Positions 45,476-56,192 of a DNA stretch of 64,000 nucleotides are shown one piece after another. The stretch comes from Polynucleobacter sp. 71A-WALBACH. GTDB taxonomy: Bacteria; Pseudomonadota; Gammaproteobacteria; Burkholderiales; Burkholderiaceae. The position numbers and the translations under genes were made by a program. Location: assembly GCF_018882365.1 (NCBI RefSeq), contig NZ_JACVOP010000001.1, positions 372,001 to 436,000 on the forward strand, written 5' to 3'. How positions within the stretch are numbered: position 1 is the first letter of the stretch; each line of letters begins with the position of its first letter. A model generated the notes under the pieces. That model did no database searches, had not been told where the DNA came from, and was given only the letters and a program-made list of their open reading frames with translations.

Positions 45476-46159
45476 TTAAATAACTTCTAAAACTTTGCTT
45501 AAAGAATTTCCTTCGTAATTTGGTTTTTCACCAATCTCTTCGAAAGGATGGCCAAGACGATTGACCCAAAATACATCAAATCCGTACCATTTCGCCGCTA
45601 GCGCATCCCAGGCATTGCTTGAGACAAACAAGATCTCTTCTTTCTTCACTGGAAAAGCTTTTAATAAAAGTTCATAAGCCTGTGGTGCCGTTTTAAACAA
45701 ACGTACATCCTCAATTGTGACAACCTTATCTAGATATGGTGCTAGCCCATTGCTTTCGACTACCGTTGCCAACATCCCTCTACTACCGTTAGACAAAATC
45801 GCAGTAGAAATTCCCATATCCTTAATCGTTTTAAGAACGCTTAAGCTGTCGTTAAAGCCAGTGAGCTTGGCATACTGATCCATGAGTCGCTTCTCATATT
45901 CTGCTGTGAGATTTAATTCCATGCGCTTACAAACATAGCGAAGCGAACGAATGGTTAATTCCCAGAATGGCAGATAGTGTTTGCTTCCACCCGGATTAGG
46001 ATCGCTCATCGTAACTAAGCGGGTATATTCAATTTGACGATCGCGCCACATTAAAGCAAAAGTCTGTCCGTGGCCAGGAAATAATTCTTCCGCCAACTGG
46101 CCCATCGAGTACACATCAAACAATGTTCCATAGGCATCAAAGGCTATCAGCTTATACAT
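45476..46159 (-). CDS. Haloacid dehalogenase type II (HAD superfamily, copy 2)
   Basis: This 227-residue HAD hydrolase is nearly the same as the protein at 28.4-29.1 kb, with all motifs intact: FDAYGTLFDVYS, LSNGS, RLFKTAPQAYELLL and FVSSNAWDALAAKWYG. It is divergent from katG copy 2 and leads a two-gene unit with the MAPEG gene. In copy 1 the HAD gene follows katG convergently, so the order differs although the pair is kept. Confidence 0.9.
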   Translation of the reverse strand: MYKLIAFDAYGTLFDVYSMGQLAEELFPGHGQTFALMWRDRQIEYTRLVTMSDPNPGGSKHYLPFWELTIRSLRYVCKRMELNLTAEYEKRLMDQYAKLTGFNDSLSVLKTIKDMGISTAILSNGSRGMLATVVESNGLAPYLDKVVTIEDVRLFKTAPQAYELLLKAFPVKKEEILFVSSNAWDALAAKWYGFDVFWVNRLGHPFEEIGEKPNYEGNSLSKVLEVI

Positions 46160-48710
<2,551 letters not shown>

Positions 48711-48727
48711 TTGAGCAATTCAGGCGC

Positions 48728-48762
48728 TAAACAGGGGGCAGTTTATGCTCCCTGTTTTTTAA
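48728..48762. terminator. Intrinsic terminator of katG copy 2
   Basis: Stem ACAGGGGGCA / TGCTCCCTGT followed by a T-run, between the convergent katG and peroxiredoxin genes. Confidence 0.85.
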
Positions 48763-49313
48763 TGGCTCTTCAAATAATCAATTACCCATGCTGGATCACT
48801 ATCGCTTGGGAAGATGGGGTAATGAACTGCCTCAATTACGCCGTTGTTCGCAATGAGCGTGACTCGCTTTAAGAGAGTCATTCCAGCAACAACAAATGTT
48901 GGCATATTCAATGCCTTTTGAAATTCATAATTCACATCACTAGCTACTGGAAATGGGAGATGAAGTCGATCGGCCATCTCTTTTTGATACTCAGTGGTTT
49001 GAACACTTAAACCCACAACCTCGGCACCCAATGATTGAAGCTCTTGGTAATGATCCCTAAATGAACAGCTCTGCGGTGTGCATCCTCTTGCTCCAGGAAT
49101 TTGATCCCAACCATCTGGCAAAGCAACATTGGGCTGCCCTGTCATTGGGTAGCAATAAATAACCAGCTTACCTTTGATGTCACCAAAGTTAATGATCATT
49201 CCATTGGTAGCATTTAAAGAAACATTGGGTAGTTTCATTCCCTTCAAATGATTGGTTGAGCCGTCATCTTGAGGAATAGGTAGATCTGTAGGGAGCTGAT
49301 TTAGGTTTGTCAT
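48759..49313 (-). CDS. Peroxiredoxin (copy 2)
   Basis: This 184-residue thioredoxin-fold peroxiredoxin is a paralogue of the protein at 24.6-25.1 kb, sharing CYPMTGQPNVALP, the cysteine motif GCTPQSCSFRDHYQEL and FPSDSDPAWVI. It lies 3' of katG copy 2 on the opposite strand, so KatG and this peroxiredoxin form a repeated hydrogen peroxide and hydroperoxide detoxification set. Confidence 0.88.
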   Translation of the reverse strand: MTNLNQLPTDLPIPQDDGSTNHLKGMKLPNVSLNATNGMIINFGDIKGKLVIYCYPMTGQPNVALPDGWDQIPGARGCTPQSCSFRDHYQELQSLGAEVVGLSVQTTEYQKEMADRLHLPFPVASDVNYEFQKALNMPTFVVAGMTLLKRVTLIANNGVIEAVHYPIFPSDSDPAWVIDYLKSH

Positions 49314-49361
49314 ATCTAAATACTATACAAAAAAGCCCCACATGAGGCTAAGGCAAAATAA

Positions 49362-49385
49362 AAACCACCCGAAGGTGGTTTATGG
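49362..49385 (-). terminator. CGAA-loop hairpin next to degenerate tRNA end
   Basis: ACCACC-CGAA-GGTGGT at 49364-49379 followed by a tRNA-like 3' remnant. It also lies beyond the stop of the lipoprotein gene on the minus strand. Confidence 0.6.
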
Positions 49386-49388
49386 ATT

Positions 49389-49438
49389 CTTGGTGGCCCG
49401 GGGCGGAATCGACCAGGGCCGAGGATGTCTAATCCGAC
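49389..49438 (-). repeat. Degenerate tRNA 3'-end remnant
   Basis: On the minus strand GGTCGATTCCGCCCCGGGCCACCA-type sequence (in two parts: GGCCCTGGTCGATTCCG and CCCCGGGCCACCA) matches the 3' end of tRNA-Phe, with one base lost in the T-loop. The preceding ATCCTCGG is shared with the remnant at 32.2 kb but not with intact tRNA-Phe. Confidence 0.72.
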
Positions 49439-49448
49439 TTGGCTTAAA

Positions 49449-49847
49449 TTACATCTTCACAATTTTCCAAGCACCATTTAAGAAGCCATCACCAGTTTTA
49501 TCGCCTGGCTTGGTATCTTTAACCCAGAAATATAAGGGCATACCTTTATATGCTAATTGTTTTTTGCCATCGTCTCGGGTGATCACAGAGTAATCGCCAG
49601 AAACAGTCGGGTTGCCGTCAACCAAGAGCGGAGGCCAATTAGCGGCACATGGGCCATTACATGTAGACTTACCAGAACCAGCGGTATCTTTAGCAAAGGT
49701 ATACAGGGTCATGTTATTACTTCCTACCAACATGCCATCACTAACTTTTGTATACGGAGCCATTGCTCCTCCGCCCATCATTGACGCACATGCGGCCAAT
49801 GTAGCAGTAGCAATCAAGCCAATTAATACGCTTTTAATATGATTCAT
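49449..49847 (-). CDS. COG4315-type lipoprotein (YxFxxD repeat)
   Basis: This 132-residue lipoprotein has a signal peptide ending in a lipobox (ATLAACASMMGG) and two repeats with the pattern LYTFAKDTAGSGKSTCNGPCAANWPPL and MPLYFWVKDTKPGDKTGDG, typical of the secreted Lipoprotein_15/COG4315 family. The function is unknown; members are often linked to electron transport or stress. Confidence 0.88.
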   Translation of the reverse strand: MNHIKSVLIGLIATATLAACASMMGGGAMAPYTKVSDGMLVGSNNMTLYTFAKDTAGSGKSTCNGPCAANWPPLLVDGNPTVSGDYSVITRDDGKKQLAYKGMPLYFWVKDTKPGDKTGDGFLNGAWKIVKM

Positions 49848-49937
49848 CTGGATCTCCTTTGAGTGTTATTGATTGAGTCTACGCTGAATTTGTGTTTATC
49901 GCATTAAGTTGCTTAGAGCAGGCGAGCTTGGAATAAA

Positions 49938-49960
49938 AAACCACCCGAAGGTGGTTTAGG
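49938..49960 (-). terminator. CGAA-loop terminator hairpin
   Basis: ACCACC-CGAA-GGTGGT at 49940-49955 with flanking A-run, just beyond the stop of the cytochrome c gene. Confidence 0.75.
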
Positions 49961-49986
49961 TATTAATAGGGCTAGATTCTGAATCT

Positions 49987-50298
49987 CTACTTCCTATTTG
50001 CCCCATAAGTCTTATTTAGATAATCCACTATGACTGGGACTTCTTCATCTGTAATTTGGGCCTTGAAAACATTTTTCATTCTCAAGACCTGCGCATTCCA
50101 ATATCCTACTCCAGTGTTGGGTGGCTGATATTCAGCATAGTGGGCCGAGTGACAGGCGGAACATTTCTGTAAGGTCAGCTGATAGCCAGGCAAATCTGAA
50201 GGTCTCCATAAAATAGTATCTGCTGGCAACTCAATCGTTTTAGCTTGTGCCATTTGTGCCAAAGCAAGAACGGATAGAAGAAGGATAATTTTTTTCAT
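49987..50298 (-). CDS. Cytochrome c, SorB-like partner of sulfite dehydrogenase
   Basis: From the ATG at 50298, with AAGGAGAAGAAT before it, the protein is 103 residues. It has a signal peptide (MKKIILLLSVLALAQMAQA) and one haem c site CSACHSAHYAEYQPP, followed by GYWNAQVLRMKNVFKAQI with a likely axial Met. It starts 10 bases after the molybdoenzyme stop, the same order as sorA-sorB of sulfite:cytochrome c oxidoreductases. Confidence 0.88.
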   Translation of the reverse strand: MKKIILLLSVLALAQMAQAKTIELPADTILWRPSDLPGYQLTLQKCSACHSAHYAEYQPPNTGVGYWNAQVLRMKNVFKAQITDEEVPVIVDYLNKTYGANRK

Positions 50299-50308
50299 AT
50301 TCTTCTCC

Positions 50309-51529
50309 TTAAACCGCCGTGACTTTGACAGTCTCAACAATATTTCGCATATAGCCAGCAGGCATCCAGCTGGCCGTCATCGGCTGAACTTGGCCAGCAT
50401 GATTAAAAGCTCTAACTCTCAAATCAAGAACGCCTTTTTGTTTTGGTGTGAACTCAACTCGCCACTCTCTAAATGAGAAGCGTCCAAGGTCCTGACCCAA
50501 TCTAGCCTCGGTCCAATTCTGTCCATTGTCTTGAGAAAAAAGCACTTTCTTAATGCCGTAGCCAGCATCAAAGGCAATGCCTCGAGCTTGAACGGCCTTA
50601 CCAACAGTGACAACACTATTGTCTGTGAAGTTCGTAATGAAAGAGCGAATCGTAAATTGATTAATTGGAATCGTTTTAGTGGGAGCAGTTCCAGGCGCAA
50701 CACAGTTACAGTCATTGTCTGGAATGCGATAGGCAGGATTCATCCAGTAGCCGTTATACACATCATCAACCACCTTGATTTCACTAAGATGTTTAACCCA
50801 GTAGGTGCCGTAATAGCCAGGAACAATTAATTTAATTGGATAGCCATTGAGAAAAGGAATATCGGTACCATTCATTTGATAGGCAACCATGACATTGCCA
50901 TCCATGGCGTGATCAATGTCTAAGCCTTTTACAAAATCAGAATCACTTGGCAATACTGGTTCATCCAATCCATTAAAAGTCACCTGCTTAGCACCACGAC
51001 CAGGATTGGCCGCCCTCAGAATATCTTTTAGGGCAACGCCAACCCAAGCGGCATTACCCATCGCACCATTACCGAGTTGACCGCCATTCACCCTAGGTTC
51101 AAACAAGCCACGACTGTTACCAGAGCATTGATTAACAGCAACAATGCGTTGAGATGGAAAGTTTTTCTTTAAAGACTCTAGAGATATCTCTAAAGGTTTT
51201 TCTACATTACCGCCAACCTTTAATCGATAAGTATTGGGATCAATCGATGTTGGAATACCCGCCATGTGATAACGCACAAAGAATTCATCATTCGGCGTAA
51301 TGACATGATTGTCGTAATACTTAAATGGGGTTTCTAATTGCGGTGGCCTAGAGGTCAACACAATCATGGGCTTCTTTTCAGGAAAGGCCATGAGTTCGCG
51401 CTCACCATAGGCTATGGGTAAATTTGTTTTCTCTGCTCCCATTGCCCAAGATGGCAATAATGAACTGGCTCCACCAGCCAAGGCCGCTGTAATGACTTTA
51501 CGTCTATTAGTAAAGTTTTCTGAATTCAT
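50309..51529 (-). CDS. Molybdopterin-dependent sulfite dehydrogenase, SorA-like
   Basis: The ATG at 51529 (MNSENFTNRRKVITAALAGG) gives a Tat signal with NRRKVI and a protein of 406 residues. It belongs to the sulfite oxidase family: molybdopterin-binding Cys in IVAVNQCSGNSRGLFEPRV, the GLDEPVLPSDSDF and GYYGTYWVKHL blocks, and a C-terminal dimerisation domain (ITNFTDNSVVTVGKAV). It oxidises sulfite to sulfate in the periplasm and passes electrons to the cytochrome c encoded 10 bases downstream. Thiosulfate or taurine degradation could supply sulfite. Confidence 0.9.
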   Translation of the reverse strand: MNSENFTNRRKVITAALAGGASSLLPSWAMGAEKTNLPIAYGERELMAFPEKKPMIVLTSRPPQLETPFKYYDNHVITPNDEFFVRYHMAGIPTSIDPNTYRLKVGGNVEKPLEISLESLKKNFPSQRIVAVNQCSGNSRGLFEPRVNGGQLGNGAMGNAAWVGVALKDILRAANPGRGAKQVTFNGLDEPVLPSDSDFVKGLDIDHAMDGNVMVAYQMNGTDIPFLNGYPIKLIVPGYYGTYWVKHLSEIKVVDDVYNGYWMNPAYRIPDNDCNCVAPGTAPTKTIPINQFTIRSFITNFTDNSVVTVGKAVQARGIAFDAGYGIKKVLFSQDNGQNWTEARLGQDLGRFSFREWRVEFTPKQKGVLDLRVRAFNHAGQVQPMTASWMPAGYMRNIVETVKVTAV

Positions 51530-51641
51530 GGATATCTCCTCCATAGTATTTTTGGTTCAAATCAGAATAGCCACTTTTAGAAAGCAACGCCTTAGTGATA
51601 ACCCTTGGAATTCATTAAAAGCGCTGTTTTAAACAATATTT

Positions 51642-51887
51642 TTATGAGTTTGGCCTTCTAATGAGCATGTTCGCCAATTGATCAACTACCTCCGACCACT
51701 CTGAGTCATCCGCTTTAGCCTCAATCAAAAAAGCCTTTTGATCTGGCGCCCAATAAATGGCATCGGACAAGATAGACCCCGGTTTTAATTGGTGTCTTTC
51801 TACAAATCGTTCCATATGAATCTGTTGCGAGGAAAGCCCTAACTGCTCGAATAGCTCCTCAAGGGTTCTTTGATGTTCACTCATCAC
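51642..51887 (-). CDS. DUF2789 family protein
   Basis: This 81-residue acidic protein has the DUF2789 pattern (LEELFEQLGLSSQQIHMERFVERHQLKPG, then LSDAIYWAPDQKAFLIEAKADDSEWSEVVDQL). The function is unknown. It follows the zinc-ribbon gene by 9 bases on the same strand. Confidence 0.85.
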   Translation of the reverse strand: MMSEHQRTLEELFEQLGLSSQQIHMERFVERHQLKPGSILSDAIYWAPDQKAFLIEAKADDSEWSEVVDQLANMLIRRPNS

Positions 51888-51896
51888 AATTCTCCT

Positions 51897-52202
51897 TTAC
51901 CAATATTTAAATGGCTTCTCGGCGTCCACATCTCCGCCTAGGGCCCTCATATTCATATTGCAGTGGGGACAGGTAAGCCCATCCCACTCCGACAAATGGC
52001 TACTAGAGTGGCAACTGGTACAAACTGGCGGCATACTAATTTCAGTATTAATGCTTCCTGGATGAGCAACTGTATATGCATCAATTGTTGAACAAGACTT
52101 GCAGACCATTGCCACTCTAGAAGAGTGAAGCCCAACTTCTCTCCCTATGCCACTGATGCATTCAAACTTACAAGAACGACAGACAAATTTATATCTAGCC
52201 AT
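51897..52202 (-). CDS. Zinc-ribbon protein of unknown function
   Basis: This 101-residue protein has four CxxC-type pairs: VCRSC and FEC, CKSCS, CTSCHSS and CPHCN. They can form two zinc ribbons. No helix-turn-helix or nuclease is visible. It is the first gene of a pair with the DUF2789 gene. Confidence 0.75.
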   Translation of the reverse strand: MARYKFVCRSCKFECISGIGREVGLHSSRVAMVCKSCSTIDAYTVAHPGSINTEISMPPVCTSCHSSSHLSEWDGLTCPHCNMNMRALGGDVDAEKPFKYW

Positions 52203-52214
52203 AAACAGCCCCCA

Positions 52215-52736
52215 CTAATTATTTTTAGGCTGAAGCGCCAGCTTCTTCATGTGAGCATCTTGAATAAGCAGTTGCCTTTCTTGATTAGCTACACCAATGG
52301 TGATCTTTTTAGCGATAAGGTCCGCATACACGCCATCAATCTTCTTAAAGAAATCCTCATAGATCATTTTCTTTTCGGAACCTAAGCCCTCCAAAGCAAT
52401 GGGCCGGCAAGAGTTTGCTTCAACCAAATAATTCGTCAATGCCACAGCTTGCTGATCAGTCAATTTATCTGGTGAACTAAAGAGTGCTTTAGCGTGAGGG
52501 TTGTTTCTTGTAACAGAGATGATTTGACTATCTACCAATAATGCATCAGCACTTTGATTGCTACGGATAATACAATCATTCAGTCTTTTAGCTACAGCCC
52601 CCGAGTGATCTGGTGCTGGAGCTGTCATTGGTGACGGAGCCTTTGCAACTTGCACTGAATTATTGGGTGCAAAGTTTGTCGCACATCCACTTAGGAAAGC
52701 AATTCCTATCAAACTTAATTTAAATATGTTTTTCAT
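52215..52736 (-). CDS. Lipoprotein of unknown function
   Basis: This 173-residue protein has a lipobox signal (LIGIAFLSGCATNF) and a mostly helical mature part (NDCIIRSNQSADALLV, then MIYEDFFKKIDGVYADLIAKKI) with two further cysteines. It is downstream of the Pal-like gene by 15 bases, so the two lipoproteins are probably expressed together. The family is not recognised. Confidence 0.75.
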   Translation of the reverse strand: MKNIFKLSLIGIAFLSGCATNFAPNNSVQVAKAPSPMTAPAPDHSGAVAKRLNDCIIRSNQSADALLVDSQIISVTRNNPHAKALFSSPDKLTDQQAVALTNYLVEANSCRPIALEGLGSEKKMIYEDFFKKIDGVYADLIAKKITIGVANQERQLLIQDAHMKKLALQPKNN

Positions 52737-52751
52737 TGAGTAGCCCTTTAG

Positions 52752-53243
52752 TTATTGATAGACAAAATCAGCGCGGCGATTTTCTTTAAATGCCGCCTCT
52801 GTCTGATCTGAATTAGCTGGCTTTTCTTTTCCAAAGCTCACCGCCTCTAACTGAGATTCGCTAACACCTTGAGCAATTAAAGCCTTCTTAACAGCTTCTG
52901 ATCGCTTTTGGCCTAGGGCTAGGTTGTACTCTGCAGTTCCACGATCATCCGTATTGCCTTGAATGATGATGAATGCTTTTTGTTTTTGAAATGCTTTTAG
53001 ATATGCGGCATGAGCAGAGATAGTGGAAACATACTTTGGATCTACGGTATAGCTATCAAACTCAAAATAAATTGAACGCTTGCCATAGACGCTAGACTTT
53101 GGATCACTGATTGGATCGTAACCAGAAGAGCCCCTAGCATTAACAGTAGCAACGCCATTAGTGTCATCTAATTTAACGCTACTGCAGGCGGAGACGAATA
53201 AAACCAATAATGCCAAAGGCAATATTTTTACAAATTTAAACAT
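52752..53243 (-). CDS. OmpA-family lipoprotein (Pal-like)
   Basis: The ATG at 53243 (MFKFVKILPLALLVLFVSACSSVKLDD) gives a lipoprotein signal with SAC and a 163-residue protein. The C-terminal OmpA/Pal peptidoglycan-binding domain is clear: IYFEFDSYTVDPKY, then IIQGNTDDRGTAEYNLALGQKRSEAVKKALIAQGV and VSFGKEKP. It anchors the outer membrane to peptidoglycan. No tol genes are nearby, so it is a paralogue outside the tol-pal cluster. Confidence 0.88.
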   Translation of the reverse strand: MFKFVKILPLALLVLFVSACSSVKLDDTNGVATVNARGSSGYDPISDPKSSVYGKRSIYFEFDSYTVDPKYVSTISAHAAYLKAFQKQKAFIIIQGNTDDRGTAEYNLALGQKRSEAVKKALIAQGVSESQLEAVSFGKEKPANSDQTEAAFKENRRADFVYQ

Positions 53244-53326
53244 GATGAAATTTCCCAAATATAGCTACGCACTGGTAGCCAAATAGCAAAGGGACATGCT
53301 AGAAAAGCACGCCCCACCTAAGAAAA

Positions 53327-53680
53327 TTAGGCAATAGCTTTGGGTGGTTTAAACGCTGAGTCAGGAAAGTTTTGCGAAAACAAAACTTCTTTTGCAGGAG
53401 TAAATTTATTGGTAGTTATTGGCGGAAGAAAAATGGAAATTCCAACATCGCTAATATTTGCAGTTACATGACTCATAAGATACATGGTGTGAACCTGCTC
53501 TTTATCGTCAGCCGATTCAGAACTGCTGTGTGTTTGTTGTGAGACTGAAGCATTGCTGTAACTACCAGCAAGCTCTGCCCGCTCTATTGCGGCCTGGATA
53601 AAAATACTCCCAGCGGCCACTTTGAATGAGATCAAAAAGAGGCAAATCAATAAAACGATGGTTTTACTACGCGGCAACAT
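53327..53680 (-). CDS. Membrane-anchored or exported protein of unknown function
   Basis: From the ATG at 53680 (MLPRSKTIVLLICLFLISFKVAAGS) the protein is 117 residues with an N-terminal hydrophobic helix or signal peptide and a Ser/His-rich mature part. It has no recognised domain. The longer frame from 53728 lacks a ribosome binding site. Confidence 0.6.
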   Translation of the reverse strand: MLPRSKTIVLLICLFLISFKVAAGSIFIQAAIERAELAGSYSNASVSQQTHSSSESADDKEQVHTMYLMSHVTANISDVGISIFLPPITTNKFTPAKEVLFSQNFPDSAFKPPKAIA

Positions 53681-54002
53681 GGCACAAATTCTATACCTGA
53701 TTAACAAATTTGTCGTTTTAAACGACATCGACTGATGCGGGGATGTCTACGTGAACCGTCCTTTAAAAGGACACTTCATGAACCAGACACCCAGTCTAGA
53801 AACAGAGTGGTGGAATCCTGATTGACGGATTAAATCTATGGGATTTGACCGACTACGCTAAAAGCAAGGTGGAGATACCATCAACCACTTTAGAAACAAA
53901 CAGGCAATAAAAAACCACCCGAAGGTGGTTTTGGTATTTCTTGGCACTATTAGGTAGCAGTTACCCAAGACTTTAATAGGTTGCTTCACCACAATAGGGG
54001 GT
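53681..54002. other. Intergenic region with CGAA hairpin
   Basis: The 322 bases hold a CGAA-loop hairpin (ACCACC-CGAA-GGTGGT, 53914-53929) followed by TTGGTATTTCTTGG, a fragment of the DNA beyond tRNA-Phe but without the tRNA end. A 15-codon ORF MNQTPSLETEWWNPD (53779-53826, plus strand) is possible but unsupported. The rest is featureless. Confidence 0.55.
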
Positions 54003-54566
54003 ATGTTTCGCATACCCCCTTCTCTTTCTTGGTTGATAAATAAAAGAGCTCAATTATTGGGCGAAATTAATGCTGCCAGAAAAAATCTCAGTGAATATAT
54101 CGCCGCCGAGGAAGAAAGAATAGCTTCCCTTGAGGTGAGTCTAAAAAATTTAGACGGGACAATGAAATTGCATGAGATTCAAATAGATCCCAAGCTAATT
54201 TCAGCAAAAAGGGTTAACAACGCCAAAAAGCATTTACCGCATGGTGGCTATACAAAATTAATTCTTGATAGCCTTAGGCAAGTACACCCAACCGCTATTG
54301 GTACTGATGATTTAACCTTAATCTTAATGAAAGTGATAAATAATCCAGAATTAACTTTCGAAGAGTTAAGGCCAATTTTTAGGCAACGTCTTAAAGCAAT
54401 GTCTAGAAAAGGCACGATTATTGCTGTTCATAAAGATAACCCAGCATGGAATGCAAAGGGTTTATGGAAATTAAATCCCGACGGCATCCCAAATCCCAAA
54501 AAGGTCGTCAATGGTGAGCTCGCATCCTCTTTTGTGCCCTTGCCAATAACCCCTCCACCAGACTGA
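54003..54566 (+). CDS. Unknown protein with coiled coil and winged-helix-like region
   Basis: This 187-residue protein has an N-terminal coiled coil (about residues 18-58, NAARKNLSEYIAAEEERIASLEVSLKNLD) and a C-terminal helix-rich segment (GGYTKLILDSLRQVHPTAIGTDDLTLILMKVI, ending in KAMSRKGTIIAVHKDN and GLWKLN) that recalls winged-helix DNA-binding folds. The last 32 codons overlap the 3' end of the transposase gene on the opposite strand. No family is named. Confidence 0.6.
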   Translation: MFRIPPSLSWLINKRAQLLGEINAARKNLSEYIAAEEERIASLEVSLKNLDGTMKLHEIQIDPKLISAKRVNNAKKHLPHGGYTKLILDSLRQVHPTAIGTDDLTLILMKVINNPELTFEELRPIFRQRLKAMSRKGTIIAVHKDNPAWNAKGLWKLNPDGIPNPKKVVNGELASSFVPLPITPPPD

Positions 54567-55598
54567 CGTACCGTGCTTACCAATCTTGGTAAATATGTCC
54601 TGCATTTTTTCTTTATTCGTTTTTCTTCGTACCTCTTCACGCCATACCATCTCATAGCTGTAGTCCGTACAATAGGTCGGTCTCATTCCATGGGTTACTC
54701 CCACGACATTTCTTCTCATTCTGGAGAAAAATGATTCAGCTTGATTTTCGTTATAACCCTCAGCACTCACATATTCTTTGGAGTGGACCACTGTCTTGTG
54801 GTCATAAAAAGCAGATAACCAGCCATAGCAAGGGGCTTCGTCCGTTTGGATGGTTGAACCTCTAGCAACCAATCTAGAGACAATTTTTTTAACCTCTGGC
54901 TCACTCTCGGACCTAGCGACAAAGGTTAAGGTCTGCCCAGCTCCTTTGCCTTTCACTGTTTTTCTGATGACAAAGACTAATCGCTTCTTCTTGCGATTTC
55001 GAATTGTTTTCATGGAAGTCTTATGTTTTGGAACAAACGTTTTACCAGTCTTTAAATTTTCCTCAATGATGCGTGCTTTAACCTTGGGGTCGACTTCAAT
55101 TTTCCTGGCGGGATTACGTTTCATGCCGCAAAACCAGCCGCCGTCTATTTCTATATTTCCAGACATAAAAGATACATCCGCTTGATAAATAAACATTTCC
55201 CTGAATTTACCAAACAGAACTGAAACTGTTTTGGGGTTAATTCCCAAATTATTTGCGACATGAAGTGCGGCAATACCTTTCTGCGCGGTCACGAAAGTCA
55301 GAATCAAATCTAATATCAAGTGATATTTGAGTTTTCGCTTATGAAGGATAGTCCCAGAAGTCGGGCTAAATTGCCTGTAGCAACCTCTGCAGGTAAATTG
55401 CATTCTCTGGCGCTTAAAGTAATGATTATTTATCTCGCCACAGTCTGGGCAAGCTTGCTTGTCGCCCATTTCCCAGCGAAATTCACAAAACTTCCAAAAT
55501 GCCTGTTCCTCGCTGATCCCCATCAGGTCCTTTCTGGAAAATCTTCTAACAGCGCTACTTTGGAGAAAGTGTTGCCCCTGCTTCTTTTTTATACTCAT
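54471..55598 (-). mobile_element. IS1595-type transposase (ISXO2-like domain)
   Basis: This 375-residue transposase has an N-terminal zinc ribbon (CPDCGEINNHYFKRQRMQFTCRGCYRQFSPTSGTI), a helix-turn-helix region and an ISXO2-like DDE/DDN domain with SGNIEIDGGWFCGMKRN, IQTDEAPCYGWL and GYNENQAESFFSRMRR. It is full length. Clear terminal inverted repeats could not be found by eye, and its 3' end overlaps another ORF for 96 bases. An 11-base inverted repeat (55601-55611 / 55655-55665) lies immediately before the start codon. Confidence 0.92.
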
Positions 55599-55600
55599 TT

Positions 55601-55665
55601 AGTGCTTTTTCACGCCAAGCAAAGGCTTGGCCCCTAATGCGTTTGGAAAATTAAGAAAAAGCACT
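55601..55665 (-). promoter_or_regulatory. Nested hairpin at the transposase start
   Basis: AGTGCTTTTTC and GAAAAAGCACT are perfect 11-base inverted repeats enclosing a second stem GCCAAG / CTTGGC (55614-55631). The left arm ends two bases before the transposase ATG. In the mRNA this would fold over the initiation region. Confidence 0.6.
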
Positions 55666-55830
55666 TCCCCATGCCCAAAAAATGGGCTTGACATGAAAAA
55701 TGACCTAGGAGATACTGCAGACATCAATCGCCGTCAAAGCTTGATGCACTGATGAAAAACCGGATATCCGCTACAACGGAATTCGGTTTTTGTGCTTTTA
55801 TCCCTCGCTTTACTACTCTTTACTTGGGAT

Positions 55831-56073
55831 TCATGGGGCACCTCCATTTGAATTGTTATTTAGCCTATTAATCCAGTTGGCTACATCGCTTGTTTTGGCA
55901 TATCTGCCCTTACGGCCGGGCAAATTAAATATATCGATTTCAACAGCCCCGTTTCGTACGGCTTTTGCAAAACCAGCCCAGGATTTATATCCAAGCGCCT
56001 TGTATAGATTTTCACCTGTCATCAGTGGGCCATGCTGCTCCAAGAGCTTTTCCAAAAGGTTGTCAGATGTCAT
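55831..56073 (-). CDS. Small helix-turn-helix protein
   Basis: This 80-residue protein (MTSDNLLEKLLEQHGPLMTGENLYKALGYKSWAGFAKAVRNGAVEIDIFNLPGRKG in outline) looks like a small MerR/excisionase-type DNA-binding protein with an N-terminal helical pair and the segment GRYAKTSDVANWINRL. Proteins of this kind are found in plasmid and ICE regions. It is divergent from the 331-aa gene, so it may regulate that gene. Confidence 0.7.
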   Translation of the reverse strand: MTSDNLLEKLLEQHGPLMTGENLYKALGYKSWAGFAKAVRNGAVEIDIFNLPGRKGRYAKTSDVANWINRLNNNSNGGAP

Positions 56074-56192
56074 CTATTGCCTCAAATTGCCATTAAAAAA
56101 TACTGAATATCGCTATTAATAGCACCCTTTTTTGATATTCTTGAGAGCATGAAATGATCAATTTCATCGTACCAATCGAAAATCAGGGTTAA

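Noticed and set aside
53779..53826. 15-codon ORF MNQTPSLETEWWNPD
   Set aside because: It has a weak ribosome binding site and no paralogue or conserved neighbour in the window.
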